DNA from: Megachile rotundata
Taxonomy: Eukaryota; Arthropoda; Insecta; Hymenoptera; Megachilidae
Reading direction: 5' to 3'
DNA: 64,000 bases
Assembly: GCF_050947335.1 (NCBI RefSeq)
Contig: NW_027473317.1
Location: 124,001 to 188,000 of the forward strand
Below, one piece after another: positions 43,480 through 59,627 of the stretch. Every line of letters starts with the position of its first letter. Position 1 is the first letter of the stretch. A program made the translations under genes and the position numbers. The notes below the pieces were generated by a model that was given only the letters and a program-made list of their open reading frames with translations, searched no databases and was not told the DNA's origin.

Positions 43480-46400
43480 GTATGATTGTGATTGTATGAT
43501 TGTGATTGTATGATTGTGATTGTATGCTTGTGATTGTATGATTGTGATTGTATAATTGTGATTATATGATTGTGATTGTATGATTGCGTTTGTATGATTG
43601 TGATTGTACGATAGTGATTGTATGATTGTGATTGTATGATAGTGATTGTGACATTGCGATTGTATGATTGCGATTGTAATATTGCGATTGTATGATTGTG
43701 ATGTATGATTGTGATTGTATGATCGTGATTATATGATCGTGATTGTGTGATCGTGATTGTATGATCGTGATTGTATGATCGTGATTGTATGATTGTGATT
43801 GTATGACTGTGATTGTATAATAGTGATTGTGACATTGCGATTGTATGATTGTGATTGTATGAGTGTGATTGTATGACTGTGATAGTAAGATTGTGATTGT
43901 ATGATTGTGATTGTATGATAGTGATTGTGACATTGCGATTGTATGATTGCGATTGTAAGATTGTGATTGTATGATTGTGATTGTATGATTGTGATTGTAT
44001 GATTTTAATTGTATGATTGTGATTGTATGATTTTGATTGCATGATTGCGACTGTATGTTTGTGATTGTGTGATTTTGATTGTATGATTGTGATTGCATGA
44101 TTGTGATTATATGATTGTGATTGTATGATTGTGATTGTATGATTGTGATTGTATGATTGTCATTGTATGATTGTCATTGTATGATTGTGATTGTATGATT
44201 GTCATTGTATGATTGTGATTGTATGATTGCGATTGTAATATTGCGATTGTATGATTGGGATTGTATGATTGTGATTGTATGATCGTGATTGTATGATCGT
44301 GATTGCATGATCGTGATTGTATGATCGTGATTGTATGATCGTGATTGTATGATTGTGATTGTATGATTGTGATTGTACGATAGTGATTGTGACATTGCGA
44401 TTGTATGATTGCGATTGTATGATTGTGATTGTATGACTGTGATTGTATGATTGTGATTGTATGATTGTGATTGTATCATTGTGATTGTATGACTGTGATT
44501 GTATGATTGTGATTGTATGATAGTGATTGTGATATTGCGATTGTATGATTGCGATTGTATGATTGTGATTGCATGACTGTGATTGTATGATGGTGATTGT
44601 ATGATTGTGATTGTTTGATTGTGATTGTATAATTGTCATTGTATGATTGTGATTGTATGACTTTTATTGTATGATTGTGATTGTATGATTGTGATTGTAT
44701 GATTGTGACTGTATGATTGTGATTGTATGATTGTGATTGTATGATCGTGATTGTATGATCGTGATTGTATGATCGTGATTATATGATTCTGATTGTATGA
44801 TTGTGATTATATGATTGTGACTGTATGATTGCGTTTGTATGATTGTGATTTTATGATAGTGATTGTATGATTGTGATTGTATGATAGTGATTGTGACATT
44901 GCGATTGTATGATTGCGATTGTAATATTGCGATTGTATGATTGTGATGTATGATTGTGATTGTATGATCGTGATTATATGATCGTGATTGTATGATTGTG
45001 ATTGTATGATTGTGATTATATGATTGTGATTGTATGATTGTGATTGTATGACTGTGATTGTATAATAGTGATTGTGACATTGCGATTGTATGATTGCGAT
45101 TGTATGATTGTGATTGTATGAGTGTGATTGTATGATTGTGATAGTAAGATTGTGATTGTATGATTGTGATTGTATCATTGTAATTGTATGATAGTGATTG
45201 TGACATTGCGATTGTATGATTGCGATTGTATGATTGTGATTGTATGATTGTGATTGTATGATTGTGATTGTATGATTTTAATTGTATGATTGTGATTGTA
45301 TGATTGTGATTGCATGATTGCGACTGTATGATTGTGATTGTATGATTTTGATTTCATGATTGTGATTGCATGACTGTGATTATATGATTGTGATTGTACG
45401 ATAGTGATTGTGACATTGCGATTGTATGATTGCGATTGCATGATTGCGATTGTATGACTGTGATTGTATGATTGTGATTGTATGATTGTGATTGTTCATT
45501 GTGATTGTATGACTGTGATTGTATGATTGTGATTGTATGCTTGTGATTGTATGATTGTGATGGTATAATTGTGATTATATGATTGTGATTGTATGATTGC
45601 GTTTGTATGATTGTGATTGTACGATAGTTATTGTATGATTGTGATTGTATGATAGTGATTGTGACATTGCGATTGTATGATTGCGATTGTAATATTGCGA
45701 TTGTATGATTGTGATGTATGATTGTGATTGTATGACCGTGATTATATGATCGTGATTGTATGATCGTGATTGTATGATCGTGATTGTATGATTGTGATTG
45801 TATGATTGTGATTTTATGACTGTGATTGTATAATAGTGATTGTGACATTGCGATTGTATGATTGCGATTGTATGAGTGTGATTGTATGAGTGTGATTGTA
45901 TGATTGTGATAGTAGGATTGTGATTGTATGATTGTGATTGTATGATTGTGATTGTATGATAGTGATTGTGACATTGCGATTGTATGATTGTGATTGTGAC
46001 ATTGCGATTGTATGATTGAGATTTTATGATTGTGTTTGTATGATTGCGAATGTATGATTGTGATCGTATGATTGTGGTTGTATAATTATAGTTCCATGAT
46101 TGTGATTCTATGATTGTTCTTGCATGATTATGATCGTACGATTGTAATTGCATGATTCAGATTGTATCATTGTGATTGTATGATGGTGATTGTATGATTG
46201 CGATTGTATGATTGCAATTTTATGAGTGTGATTATATGATTATGATTGTGTGATTGTGATTGTATGATGGTGATTGTATGATGGTGATTGTATGATTGTG
46301 ATTGTATGATTGTGATTATATGATTGTGATTGTATGATTGAGATTGAATGATTGGGATTGTATGATTGTGATTGTATGATTGTGCTTGTATGATTGTCAT

Positions 46401-48330
46401 TGTATGATTGTGATTGTATGACTTTTATTGTATGATTGTGATTGTATGATTGTGATTGTATGATTGTGATTGTATGATTGTGATTGTATGATTGTGATTG
46501 TATGATTGTGATTGTATGATTGTGATTGTATGATTTTGATTTTATGATTGTGATTGCATGATTGAGATTGTATGATTGTGATTGTATGATTGTGATTGTA
46601 TGATTGTGATTGTATGCTTGTGATTGCATGATTGTGATTGTACAATTGTGATTATATGATTGTGATTGTATGATTGCGTTTGTATGATTGTGATTGTACG
46701 ATAGTGATTGTATGATTGTGATTGCATGATAGTGATTGTGACATTGCGATTGTATGATTGCGATTGTAATATTGCGATTGTATGATTGTGATGTATGATT
46801 GTGATTGTATGATCGTGATTATATGATCGTGATTGTATGATCGTGATTGTATGATCGTGATTGTATGATCGTGATTGTATGATTGTGATTGTATGACTGT
46901 GATTGTATAATAGTGATTGTGACATTGCGATTGTATGATTGCGATTGTATGATTGTGATTGTATGAGTGTGATTGTATGATTGTGATAGTAAGATTGTGA
47001 TTGTATGATTGTGATTGTATGATAGTGATTGTGACATTGCGATTGTATGATTGCGATTGTAAGATTGTGATTGTATGATTGTGATTGTATGATTGTGATT
47101 GTATGATTTTAATTGTATGATTGTGATTGTATGATTTTGATTGCATGATTGCGACTGTATGATTGTGATTGTGTGATTTTGATTGTATGATTGTGATTGC
47201 ATGATTGTGATTATATGATTGTGATTGTATGATTGTGATTGTATGATTGTGATTGTATGATTGTGATTGTATGATTGTCATTGTATGATTGTCATTGTAT
47301 GATTGTGATTGTATGATTGTCATTGTATGATTGTGATTGTATGATTGCGATTGTAATATTGCGATTGTATGATTGGGATTGTATGATTGTGATTGTATGA
47401 TCGTGATTGTATGATCGTGATTGTATGATCGTGATTGTATGATCGTGATTGTATGATTGTGATTGTATGATTGTGATTGTACGATAGTGATTGTGACATT
47501 GCGATTGTATGATTGCGATTGTATGATTGTGATTGTATGATTGTGATTGTATGATCGTGATTGTATGATCGTGATTGTATGATCGTGATTATATGATTCT
47601 GATTGTATGATTGTGATTATATGATTGTGATTGTATGATTGCGTTTGTATGATTGTGATTTTATGATAGTGATTGTATGATTGTGATTGTATGATAGTGA
47701 TTGTGACATTGCGATTGTATGATTGCGATTGTAATATTGCGATTGTATGATTGTGATGTATGATTGTGATTGTATGATCGTGATTATATGATCGTGATTG
47801 TATGATTGTGATTGTACGGTAGTGATTGTGACATTGCGATTGTATGATTGCGATTGTATGATTGTGATTGTATGACTGTGATTGTATGATTGTGATTGTA
47901 TGATTGTGATTGTTCATTGTGATTGTATGACTGTGATTGTATGATTGTGATTGTATGATAGTGATTGTGATATTGCGATTGTATGATTGTGATGTATGAT
48001 TGTGATTGTATGATCGTGATTATATGATCGTGATTGTATGATTGTGATTGTATGATTGTGATTATATGATTGTGATTGTATGATTGTGATTGTATGACTG
48101 TGATTGTATAATAGTGATTGTGACATTGCGATTGTATGATTGCGATTGTATGATTGTGATTGTATGACTGTGATTGTATGATTGTGATAGTAAAATTGTG
48201 ATTGTATGATTGTGATTGTATGATTGTAATTGAATGATAGTGATTGTGACATTGCGATTGTATGATTGCGATTGTATGATTGTGATTGTATGATTGTGAT
48301 TGTATGATTGTGATTGTATGATTGTGATTG
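43480..48330. repeat. 4,850-bp HOR, copy C
   Basis: Full-length copy with an 8,455-bp shift from copy A, including the segment missing in copy B. I noticed very few differences from A and B; one is TTCTATGATTG near 46,108. Homology ends near 48,330, where TTTTAATTG replaces further consensus monomers. Confidence 0.87.
45998..46370. repeat. Diverged module, copy 5
   Basis: Located 4,850 bp after copy 4, inside HOR copy C. One base change is visible, TTCTATGATTG near 46,108 where the others have TTGTATGATTG. Confidence 0.87.
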
Positions 48331-51300
48331 TATGATTTTAATTGTATGATTGTGATTGTATGATTGTGATTGCATGATTGCGACTGTATGATTGTGATTG
48401 TATGATTTTGATTTCATGGTTGTGATTGCATGACTGTGATTATATGATTGTGATTTTACGATAGTGATTGTGACATTGCGATTGTATGATTGCGATTGTA
48501 TGATTGTGATTGTATGACTGTGATTGTATGATTGTGATTGTATGATTGTGATTGTTCATTGTGATTGTATGACTGTGATTGTATGATTGTGATTGTATGA
48601 TAGTGATTGTGATATTGCGATTGTATGATTGCGATTGTATGATTGTGATTGCATGACTGTGATTGTATGATGGTGATTGTATGATTGTGATTGTTTGATT
48701 GTGATTGTATAATTGTCATTGTATGATTGTGATTGTATGATTGCGATTGTATGACTGTGATTGTATGATTGTGATTGTATGATCGTGATTGTATGATCGT
48801 GATTGTATGATCGTGATTGTATGATCGTGATTGTATGATTGTGATTGTATGATTGTGATTGTACGGTAGTGATTGTGACATTGCGATTGTATGATTGCGA
48901 TTGTATGATTGTGATTGTATGACTGTGATTGTATGATTGTGATTGTATGATTGTGATTGTTCATTGTGATTGTATGACTGTGATTGTATGATTGTGATTG
49001 TATGATAGTGATTGTGATATTGCGATTGTATGATTGCGATTGTATGATTGTGATTGCATGACTGTGATTGTATGATGGTGATTGTATGATTGTGATTGTT
49101 TGATTGTGATTGTATAATTGTCATTGTATGATTGTGATTGTATGACTTTTATTGTATGATTGTGATTGTATGACTGTGATTGTATGATTGTGACTGTATG
49201 ATTGTGATTGTATGATTGTGATTGTATGATCGTGATTGTATGATCGTGATTGTATGATCGTGATTATATGATTCTGATTGTATGATTGTGATTATATGAT
49301 GGTGATTGTATGATTGCGTTTGTATGATTGTGGTTTTATGATAGTGATTGTATGATTGTGATTGCATGATAGTGATTGTGACATTGCGATTGTATGATTG
49401 CGATTGTAATATTGCGATTGTATGATTGTGATGTATGATTGTGATTGTATGATCGTGATTATATGATCGTGATTGTATGATTGTGATTGTATGATTGTGA
49501 TCATATGATTGTGATTGTATGATTGTGATTGTATGACTGTGATTGTATGATTCTGATTGTACGATCGTGATTATATGATCGTGATTGTATGATTATGATT
49601 GTATGATTGTGATTGTATGATTGTGATTATATGATTGTGATTGTATGATTGTGATTGTATGATTGTAATTGTATGATAGTGATTGTGACATTGCGATTGT
49701 ATGATTGCGATTGTATGATTGTGATTGTATGATTGTGATTGTATGATTGTGATTGTATGATTTTAATTGTATGATTGTGATTGTATGATTGTGATTGCAT
49801 GATTGCGACTGTATGATTGTGATTGTATGATTTTGATTTCATGATTGTGATTGCATGACTGTGATTATATGAATGTGATTGTACGATTGTGATTGTACGA
49901 TTGTGATTGTATGATTATGATTGGATGATTGTGATTATATGATTGTCATTGTATGATTGTGATTGTATGATTTTAATTGTATGATTGTGATTGTATGATT
50001 GCGATTGTAATATTGCGATTGTATGATTGTGATTGTATGATCGTGATTGTATGATCGTGATTGTATGATCGTGATTATATGATCGTGATTGTATGATCGT
50101 GATTGTATGATCGCGATTGTATGATCGTGATTGTATGATCGTGATTGTATGATCGTGATTGTATGATCGTGATTGTATGATCGTGATTGTATGATCGTGA
50201 TTGTATGATTGTGATTGTACGATAGTGATTGTGACATTGCGATTGTATGATCGTGATTGTATGATCGTGATTGTATGATCGTGATTGTATGATTGTGATT
50301 GTATGATTGTGATTGTATGATAGTGATTGTGACATTGCGATTGTATGATTGCGATTGTAAGATTGTGATTGTATGATTGTGATTGTATGATTGTGATTGT
50401 ATGATTTTAATTGTATGATTGTGATTGTATGATTTTGATTGCATGATTGCGACTGTATGATTGTGATTGTGTGATTTTGATTGTATGATTGTGATTGCAT
50501 GATTGTGATTATATGATTGTGATTGTATGATTGTGATTGTATGATTGTGATTGTATGATTGTCATTGTATGATTGTCATTGTATGATTGTCATTGTATGA
50601 TTGTCATTGTATGATTGTGATTGTATGATTGCGATTGGAATATTGCGATTGTATGATTGGGATTGTATGATTGTGATTGTATGATCGTGATTGTATGATC
50701 GTGATTGTATGATCGTGATTGTATGATCGTGATTGTATGATCGTGATTGTATGATTGTGATTGTATGATTGTGATTGTACGATAGTGATTGTGACATTGC
50801 GATTGTATGATTGCGATTGTATGATTGTGATTGTATGACTGTGATTGTATGATTGTGATTGTATGATTGTGATTGTTCATTGTGATTGTATGACTGTGAT
50901 TGTATGATTGTGATTGTATGATAGTGATTGTGATATTGCGATTGTATGATTGCGATTGTATGATTGTGATTGCATGACTGTGATTGTATGATGGTGATTG
51001 TATGATTGTGATTGTATGATCGTGATTGTATGATCGTGATTGTATGATCGTGATTATATGATTCTGATTGTATGATTGTGATTATATGATTGTGATTGTA
51101 TGATTGCGTTTGTATGATTGTGATTTTATGATAGTGATTGTATGATTGTGATTGTATGATAGTGATTGTGACATTGCGATTGTATGATTGCGATTGTAAT
51201 ATTGCGATTGTATGATTGTGATGTATGATTGTGATTGTATGATCGTGATTATATGATCGTGATTGTATGATTGTGATTGTATGATTGTGATCATATGATT

Positions 51301-51419
51301 GTGATTGTATGATTGTGATTGTATGATTGTGATTGTATGACTGTGATTGTATGATTCTGATTGTACGATCGTGATTATATGATCGTGATTGTATGATTAT
51401 GATTGTATGATTGTGATTG
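48330..51419. repeat. Mixed junction zone between HOR families
   Basis: This stretch contains the same cassettes in a rearranged order. A segment of about 405 bp is duplicated locally (13-bp TTCATTG monomers near 48,555 and 48,960). About 49,280-49,640 recurs near 51,070-51,430, and about 49,850-50,040 recurs near 51,770-51,960. It also contains the longest GATCG tract (50,032-50,199) and an isolated ATCGCGAT near 50,112. No non-repeat sequence is present. Confidence 0.7.
50032..50199 (+). repeat. GATCG monomer tract, 12 copies (longest)
   Basis: Twelve monomers carrying GATC. The fourth has ATTATATG instead of ATTGTATG and the sixth reads GATCGCG. A second set of three GATCG monomers follows near 50,250, after a GACATTGCG monomer. 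Confidence 0.9.
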
Positions 51420-51961
51420 TATGATTGTGATTATATGATTGTGATTGTATGATTGTGATTGTATGACTGTGATTGTATAATAGTGGTTGTGACATTGCGA
51501 TTGTATGATTGCGATTGTATGATTGTGATTGTATGAGTGTGATTGTATGATTGTGATAGTAAGATTGTGATTGTATGATTGTGATTGTATGATTGTAATT
51601 GTATGATAGTGATTGTGACATTGCGATTGTATGATTGCGATTGTATGATTGCGATTGTATGATTGTGATTGTATGATTGTGATTGTATGATTTTAATTGT
51701 ATGATTGTGATTGTATGATTGTGATTGCATGATTGCGACTGTATGATTGTGATTGTATGATTTTGATTTCATGATTGTGATTGCATGACTGTGATTATAT
51801 GAATGTGATTGTACGATTGTGATTGTACGATTGTGATTGTATGATTATGATTGGATGATTGTGATTATATGATTGTCATTGTATGATTGTGATTGTATGA
51901 TTTTAATTGTATGATTGTGATTGTATGATTGCGATTGTAATATTGCGATTGTATGATTGTG

Positions 51962-52087
51962 ATTGTATGATCGTGATTGTATGATCGTGATTGTATGATC
52001 GTGATTGTATGATCGTGATTGTATGATCGTGATTGTATGATCGTGATTGTATGATCGTGATTGTATGATCGTGATTGTATGATCGTG
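51962..52087 (+). repeat. GATCG monomer tract, 9 copies
   Basis: Nine GATCGTG monomers in 4.93-kb HOR copy 1. Confidence 0.92.
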
Positions 52088-54703
52088 ATTGTATGATTGT
52101 GATTGTACGATAGTGATTGTGACATTGCGATTGTATGATTGCGATTGTATGATTGCGATTGTATGACTGTGATTGTATGATTGTGATTGTATGATTGTGA
52201 TTGTATGATCGTGATTGTATGATCGTGATTGTATGATCGTGATTGTATGATTGTGATTGTATGATTGTGATTGTATGATAGTGATTGTGACATTGCGATT
52301 GTATGATTGCGATTGTAAGATTGTGATTGTATGATTGTGATTGTATGATTGTGATTGTATGATTTTAATTGTATGATTGTGATTGTATGATTTTGATTGC
52401 ATGATTGCGACTGTATGATTGTGATTGTGTGATTTTGATTGTATGATTGTGATTGCATGATTGTGATTATATGATTGTGATTGTATGATTGTGATTGTAT
52501 GATTGTGATTGTATGATTGTCATTGTATGATTGTCATTGTATGATTGTGATTGTATGATTGTCATTGTATGATTGTGATTGTATGATTGCGATTGGAATA
52601 TTGCGATTGTATGATTGGGATTGTATGATTGTGATTGTATGATCGTGATTGTATGATCGTGATTGTATGATCGTGATTGTATGATCGTGATTGTATGATT
52701 GTGATTGTATGATTGTGATTGTACGATAGTGATTGTGACATTGCGATTGTATGATTGCGATTGTATGATTGTGATTGTATGACTGTGATTGTATGATTGT
52801 GATTGTATGATTGTGATTGTATCATTGTGATTGTATGACTGTGATTGTATGATTGTGATTGTATGATAGTGATTGTGATATTGCGATTGTATGATTGCGA
52901 TTGTATGATTGTGATTGCATGACTCTGATTGTATGATGGTGATTGTATGATTGTGATTGTTTGATTGTGATTGTATAATTGTCATTGTATGATTGTGATT
53001 GTATGACTTTTATTGTATGATTGTGATTGTATGATTGTGATTGTATGACTGTGACTGTATGATTGTGATTGTATGATTGTGATTGTATGATCGTGATTGT
53101 ATGATCGTGATTGTATGATCGTGATTATATGATTCTGATTGTATGATTGTGATTATATGATTGTGATTGTATGATTGCGTTTGTATGATTGTGATTTTAT
53201 GATAGTGATTGTATGATTGTGATTGTATGATAGTGATTATATGATTGTGATTGTATGATTGTGATTGTATGACTGTGATTGTATAATAGTGATTGTGACA
53301 TTGCGATTGTATGATTGCGATTGTATGATTGTGATTGTATGAGTGTGATTGTATGATTGTGATAGTAAGATTGTGATTGTATGATTGTGATTGTATGATT
53401 GTAATTGTATGATAGTGATTGTGACATTGCGATTGTATGATTGCGATTGTATGATTGTGATTGTATGATTGTGATTGTATGATTGTGATTGTATGATTTT
53501 AATTGTATGATTGTGATTGTATGATTGTGATTGCATGATTGCGACTGTATGATTGTGATTGTATGATTTTGATTTCATGATTGTGATTGCATGACTGTGA
53601 TTATATGATTGTGATTGTACGATAGTGATTGTGACATAGCGATTGTATGATTGCGATTGTGTGATTGTGATTGTATGACTGTGATTGTATGATTGTGATT
53701 GTATGATTGTGATTGTTCATTGTGATTGTATGACTGTGATTGTATGATTGTGATTGTATGATAGTGATTGTGATATTGCGATTGTATGATTGCGATTTTA
53801 TGATTGTGATTGCATGACTGTGATTGTATGATGGTGATTGTATGATTGTGATTGTTTGATTGTGATTGTATAATTGTCATTGTATGATTGTGATTATATG
53901 ACTTTTATTGTATGATTGTGATTGTATTATTGTGATTGTATGATTGTGACTGTATGATTGTGATTGTATGATTGTGATCGTATGATCGTGATTGTATGAT
54001 CGTGATTGTATGATCGTGATTATATGATTCTGATTGTATGATTGTGATTATATGATTGCGATTGTATGATTGCGTTTGTATGATTGTGATTTTATGATAG
54101 TGATTGTATGATTGTGATTGTATGATAGTGATTGTGACATTGCGATTGTATGATTGCGATTGTAATATTGCGATTGTATGATTGTGATGTATGATTGTGA
54201 TTGTATGATCGTGATTATATGATCGTGATTGTATGATTGTGATTGTATGATTGTGATTATATGATTGTGATTGTATGATTGTGATTGTATGACTGTGATT
54301 GTATGATTCTGATTATATGATTGTGATTGTATGATTGTGATTGTATGACTGTGATTGTATAATAGTGATTGTGACATTGCGATTGTATGATTGCGATTGT
54401 ATGATTGTGATTGTATGAGTGTGATTGTATGATTGTGATAGTAAGATTGTGATTGTATGATTGTGATTGTATGATTGTAATTGTATGATAGTGATTGTGA
54501 CATTGCGATTGTATGATTGCGATTGTATGATTGTGATTGTATGATTGTGATTGTATGATTGTGATTGTATGATTTTAATTGTATGATTGTGATTGTATGA
54601 TTGTGATTGCATGATTGCGACTGTATGATTGTGATTGTATGATTTTAATTGTATGATTGTGATTGTATGATTGCGATTGTAATATTGCGATTGTATGGTT
54701 GTG

Positions 54704-54857
54704 ATTGTATGATCGTGATTGTATGATCGTGATTGTATGATCGTGATTGTATGATCGTGATTGTATGATCGTGATTGTATGATCGTGATTGTATGATCGT
54801 GATTGTATGATCGTCATTGTATGATCGTGATTGTATGATCGTGATTGTATGATCGTG
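54704..54857 (+). repeat. GATCG monomer tract, 11 copies
   Basis: Eleven GATC-bearing monomers, the eighth reading GATCGTCATTG. Confidence 0.92.
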
Positions 54858-56899
54858 ATTGTATGATTGTGATTGGATGATTGTGATTGTATGATTGTGA
54901 TTTTATGATTTTGATTGTATGATTGTGATTGCATGATTGAGATTGTATTATTGTGATTGTATGATTGTGATTGTATGATTGTGATTGTATGCTTGTGATT
55001 GTATGATTGTGATGGTATAATTGTGATTATATGATTGTGATTGTATGATTGCGTTTGTATGATTGTGATTGTACGATAGTGATTGTATGATTGTGATTGT
55101 ATGATAGTGATTGTGACATTGCGATTGTATGATTGCGATTGTAATATTGCGATTGTATGATTGTGATGCATGATTGTGATTGTATGATCGTGATTATATG
55201 ATCGTGATTGTATGATCGTGATTGTATGATCGTGATTGTATGATCGTGATTGTATGATTGTGATTGTATGACTGTGATTGTGTAATAGTGATTGTCACAT
55301 TGCGATTGTATGATTGCGATTGTATGATTGTGATTGTATGAGTGTGATTGTATGATTGTGATAGTAAGATTGTGATTGTATGATTGAGATTGTATGATAG
55401 TGATAGTGACATTGCGATTGTATGATTGCGATTGTAAGATTGTGATTGTATGATTGTGATTGTATGATTGTGATTGTATGATTGTGATTGTATGAGTGTG
55501 ATTGTATGATTGTGATAGTAAGATTGTGATTGTATGATTGTGATTGTATGATAGTGATAGTGACATTGCGATTGTACGATTGCGATTGTAAGATTGTGAT
55601 TGTATGATTGTGATTGTATGATTGTGACTGTATGATTGTGATTGTATGATTGTGATTGTATGATCGTGATTGTATGATCGTGATTGTATGATCGTGATTA
55701 TATGATTCTGATTGTATGATTGTGATTATATGATTGTGATTGTATGATTGCGTTTGTATGATTGTGATTTTATGATAGTGATTGTATGATTGTGATTGTA
55801 TGATAGTGATTGTGACATTGCGATTGTATGATTGCGATTGTAATATTGCGATTGTATGATTGTGATGTATGATTGTGATTGTATGATTGCGATTGTATGA
55901 TTGTGATTGTATGACTGTGATTGTATGATTGTGATTGTATGATTGTGATTGTATCATTGTGATTGTATGACTGTGATTGTATGATTGTGATTGTATGATA
56001 GTGATTGTGATATTGCGATTGTATGATTGCGATTGTATGATTGTGATTGCATGACTCTGATTGTATGATGGTGATTGTATGATTGTGATTGTTTGATTGT
56101 GATTGTATAATTGTCATTGTATGATTGTGATTGTATGACTTTTATTGTATGATTGTGATTGTATGATTGTGATTGTATGACTGTGACTGTATGATTGTGA
56201 TTGTATGATTGTGATTGTATGATCGTGATTGTATGATCGTGATTGTATGATCGTGATTATATGATTCTGATTGTATGATTGTGATTATATGATTGTGATT
56301 GTATGATTGCGTTTGTATGATTGTGATTTTATGATAGTGATTGTATGATTGTGATTGTATGATAGTGATTATATGATTGTGATTGTATGATTGTGATTGT
56401 ATGACTGTGATTGTATAATAGTGATTGTGACATTGCGATTGTATGATTGCGATTGTATGATTGTGATTGTATGAGTGTGATTGTATGATTGTGATAGTAA
56501 GATTGTGATTGTATGATTGTGATTGTATGATTGTAATTGTATGATAGTGATTGTGACATTGCGATTGTATGATTGCGATTGTATGATTGTGATTGTATGA
56601 TTGTGATTGTATGATTGTGATTGTATGATTTTAATTGTATGATTGTGATTGTATGATTGTGATTGCATGATTGCGACTGTATGATTGTGATTGTATGATT
56701 TTGATTTCATGATTGTGATTGCATGACTGTGATTATATGAATGTGATTGTACGATTGTGATTGTACGATTGTGATTGTATGATTATGATTGGATGATTGT
56801 GATTATATGATTGTCATTGTATGATTGTGATTGTATGATTTTAATTGTATGATTGTGATTGTATGATTGCGATTGTAATATTGCGATTGTATGATTGTG

Positions 56900-57025
56900 A
56901 TTGTATGATCGTGATTGTATGATCGTGATTGTATGATCGTGATTGTATGATCGTGATTGTATGATCGTGATTGTATGATCGTGATTGTATGATCGTGATT
57001 GTATGATCGTGATTGTATGATCGTG
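56900..57025 (+). repeat. GATCG monomer tract, 9 copies
   Basis: Nine GATCGTG monomers, the counterpart of 51,962-52,087 in 4.93-kb HOR copy 2. Confidence 0.92.
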
Positions 57026-59627
57026 ATTGTATGATTGTGATTGTACGATAGTGATTGTGACATTGCGATTGTATGATTGCGATTGTATGATTGCGATTGT
57101 ATGACTGTGATTGTATGATTGTGATTGTATGATTGTGATTGTATGATCGTGATTGTATGATCGTGATTGTATGATCGTGATTGTATGATTGTGATTGTAT
57201 GATTGTGATTGTATGATAGTGATTGTGACATTGCGATTGTATGATTGCGATTGTAAGATTGTGATTGTATGATTGTGATTGTATGATTGTGATTGTATGA
57301 TTTTAATTGTATGATTGTGATTGTATGATTTTGATTGCATGATTGCGACTGTATGATTGTGATTGTGTGATTTTGATTGTATGATTGTGATTGCATGATT
57401 GTGATTATATGATTGTGATTGTATGATTGTGATTGTATGATTGTGATTGTATGATTGTCATTGTATGATTGTCATTGTATGATTGTGATTGTATGATTGT
57501 CATTGTATGATTGTGATTGTATGATTGCGATTGGAATATTGCGATTGTATGATTGGGATTGTATGATTGTGATTGTATGATCGTGATTGTATGATCGTGA
57601 TTGTATGATCGTGATTGTATGATCGTGATTGTATGATTGTGATTGTATGATTGTGATTGTACGATAGTGATTGTGACATTGCGATTGTATGATTGCGATT
57701 GTATGATTGTGATTGTATGACTGTGATTGTATGATTGTGATTGTATGATTGTGATTGTATCATTGTGATTGTATGACTGTGATTGTATGATTGTGATTGT
57801 ATGATAGTGATTGTGATATTGCGATTGTATGATTGCGATTGTATGATTGTGATTGCATGACTCTGATTGTATGATGGTGATTGTATGATTGTGATTGTTT
57901 GATTGTGATTGTATAATTGTCATTGTATGATTGTGATTGTATGACTTTTATTGTATGATTGTGATTGTATGATTGTGATTGTATGACTGTGACTGTATGA
58001 TTGTGATTGTATGATTGTGATTGTATGATCGTGATTGTATGATCGTGATTATATGATTCTGATTGTATGATTGTGATTATATGATTGTGATTGTATGATT
58101 GCGTTTGTATGATTGTGATTTTATGATAGTGATTGTATGATTGTGATTGTATGATAGTGATTATATGATTGTGATTGTATGATTGTGATTGTATGACTGT
58201 GATTGTATAATAGTGATTGTGACATTGCGATTGTATGATTGCGATTGTATGATTGTGATTGTATGAGTGTGATTGTATGATTGTGATAGTAAGATTGTGA
58301 TTGTATGATTGTGATTGTATGATTGTAATTGTATGATAGTGATTGTGACATTGCGATTGTATGATTGCGATTGTATGATTGTGATTGTATGATTGTGATT
58401 GTATGATTGTGATTGTATGATTTTAATTGTATGATTGTGATTGTATGATTGTGATTGCATGATTGCGACTGTATGATTGTGATTGTATGATTTTGATTTC
58501 ATGATTGTGATTGCATGACTGTGATTATATGATTGTGATTGTACGATAGTGATTGTGACATAGCGATTGTATGATTGCGATTGTGTGATTGTGATTGTAT
58601 GACTGTGATTGTATGATTGTGATTGTATGATTGTGATTGTTCATTGTGATTGTATGACTGTGATTGTATGATTGTGATTGTATGATAGTGATTGTGATAT
58701 TGCGATTGTATGATTGCGATTTTATGATTGTGATTGCATGACTGTGATTGTATGATGGTGATTGTATGATTGTGATTGTTTGATTGTGATTGTATAATTG
58801 TCATTGTATGATTGTGATTATATGACTTTTATTGTATGATTGTGATTGTATTATTGTGATTGTATGATTGTGACTGTATGATTGTGATTGTATGATTGTG
58901 ATCGTATGATCGTGATTGTATGATCGTGATTGTATGATCGTGATTATATGATTCTGATTGTATGATTGTGATTATATGATTGCGATTGTATGATTGCGTT
59001 TGTATGATTGTGATTTTATGATAGTGATTGTATGATTGTGATTGTATGATAGTGATTGTGACATTGCGATTGTATGATTGCGATTGTAATATTGCGATTG
59101 TATGATTGTGATGTATGATTGTGATTGTATGATCGTGATTATATGATCGTGATTGTATGATTGTGATTGTATGATTGTGATTATATGATTGTGATTGTAT
59201 GATTGTGATTGTATGACTGTGATTGTATGATTCTGATTATATGATTGTGATTGTATGATTGTGATTGTATGACTGTGATTGTATAATAGTGATTGTGACA
59301 TTGCGATTGTATGATTGCGATTGTATGATTGTGATTGTATGAGTGTGATTGTATGATTGTGATAGTAAGATTGTGATTGTATGATTGTGATTGTATGATT
59401 GTAATTGTATGATAGTGATTGTGACATTGCGATTGTATGATTGCGATTGTATGATTGTGATTGTATGATTGTGATTGTATGATTGTGATTGTATGATTTT
59501 AATTGTATGATTGTGATTGTATGATTGTGATTGCATGATTGCGACTGTATGATTGTGATTGTATGATTTTAATTGTATGATTGTGATTGTATGATTGCGA
59601 TTGTAATATTGCGATTGTATGGTTGTG

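Larger units (their letters stand above)
51420..56357. repeat. 4.93-kb HOR, copy 1
   Basis: Landmarks recur at +4,938 bp up to about 53.09 kb, then at +4,924 bp. Both ends lie at the joint GATAGTGATTATATG; the same joint also lies inside the unit near 53,230, so the unit has internal duplication (shift 3,132 bp). Family-specific variants include CATAGCG (about 53,635), GATGCATG (about 55,168) and GATAGTGATAGTGACATTG. Confidence 0.88.
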
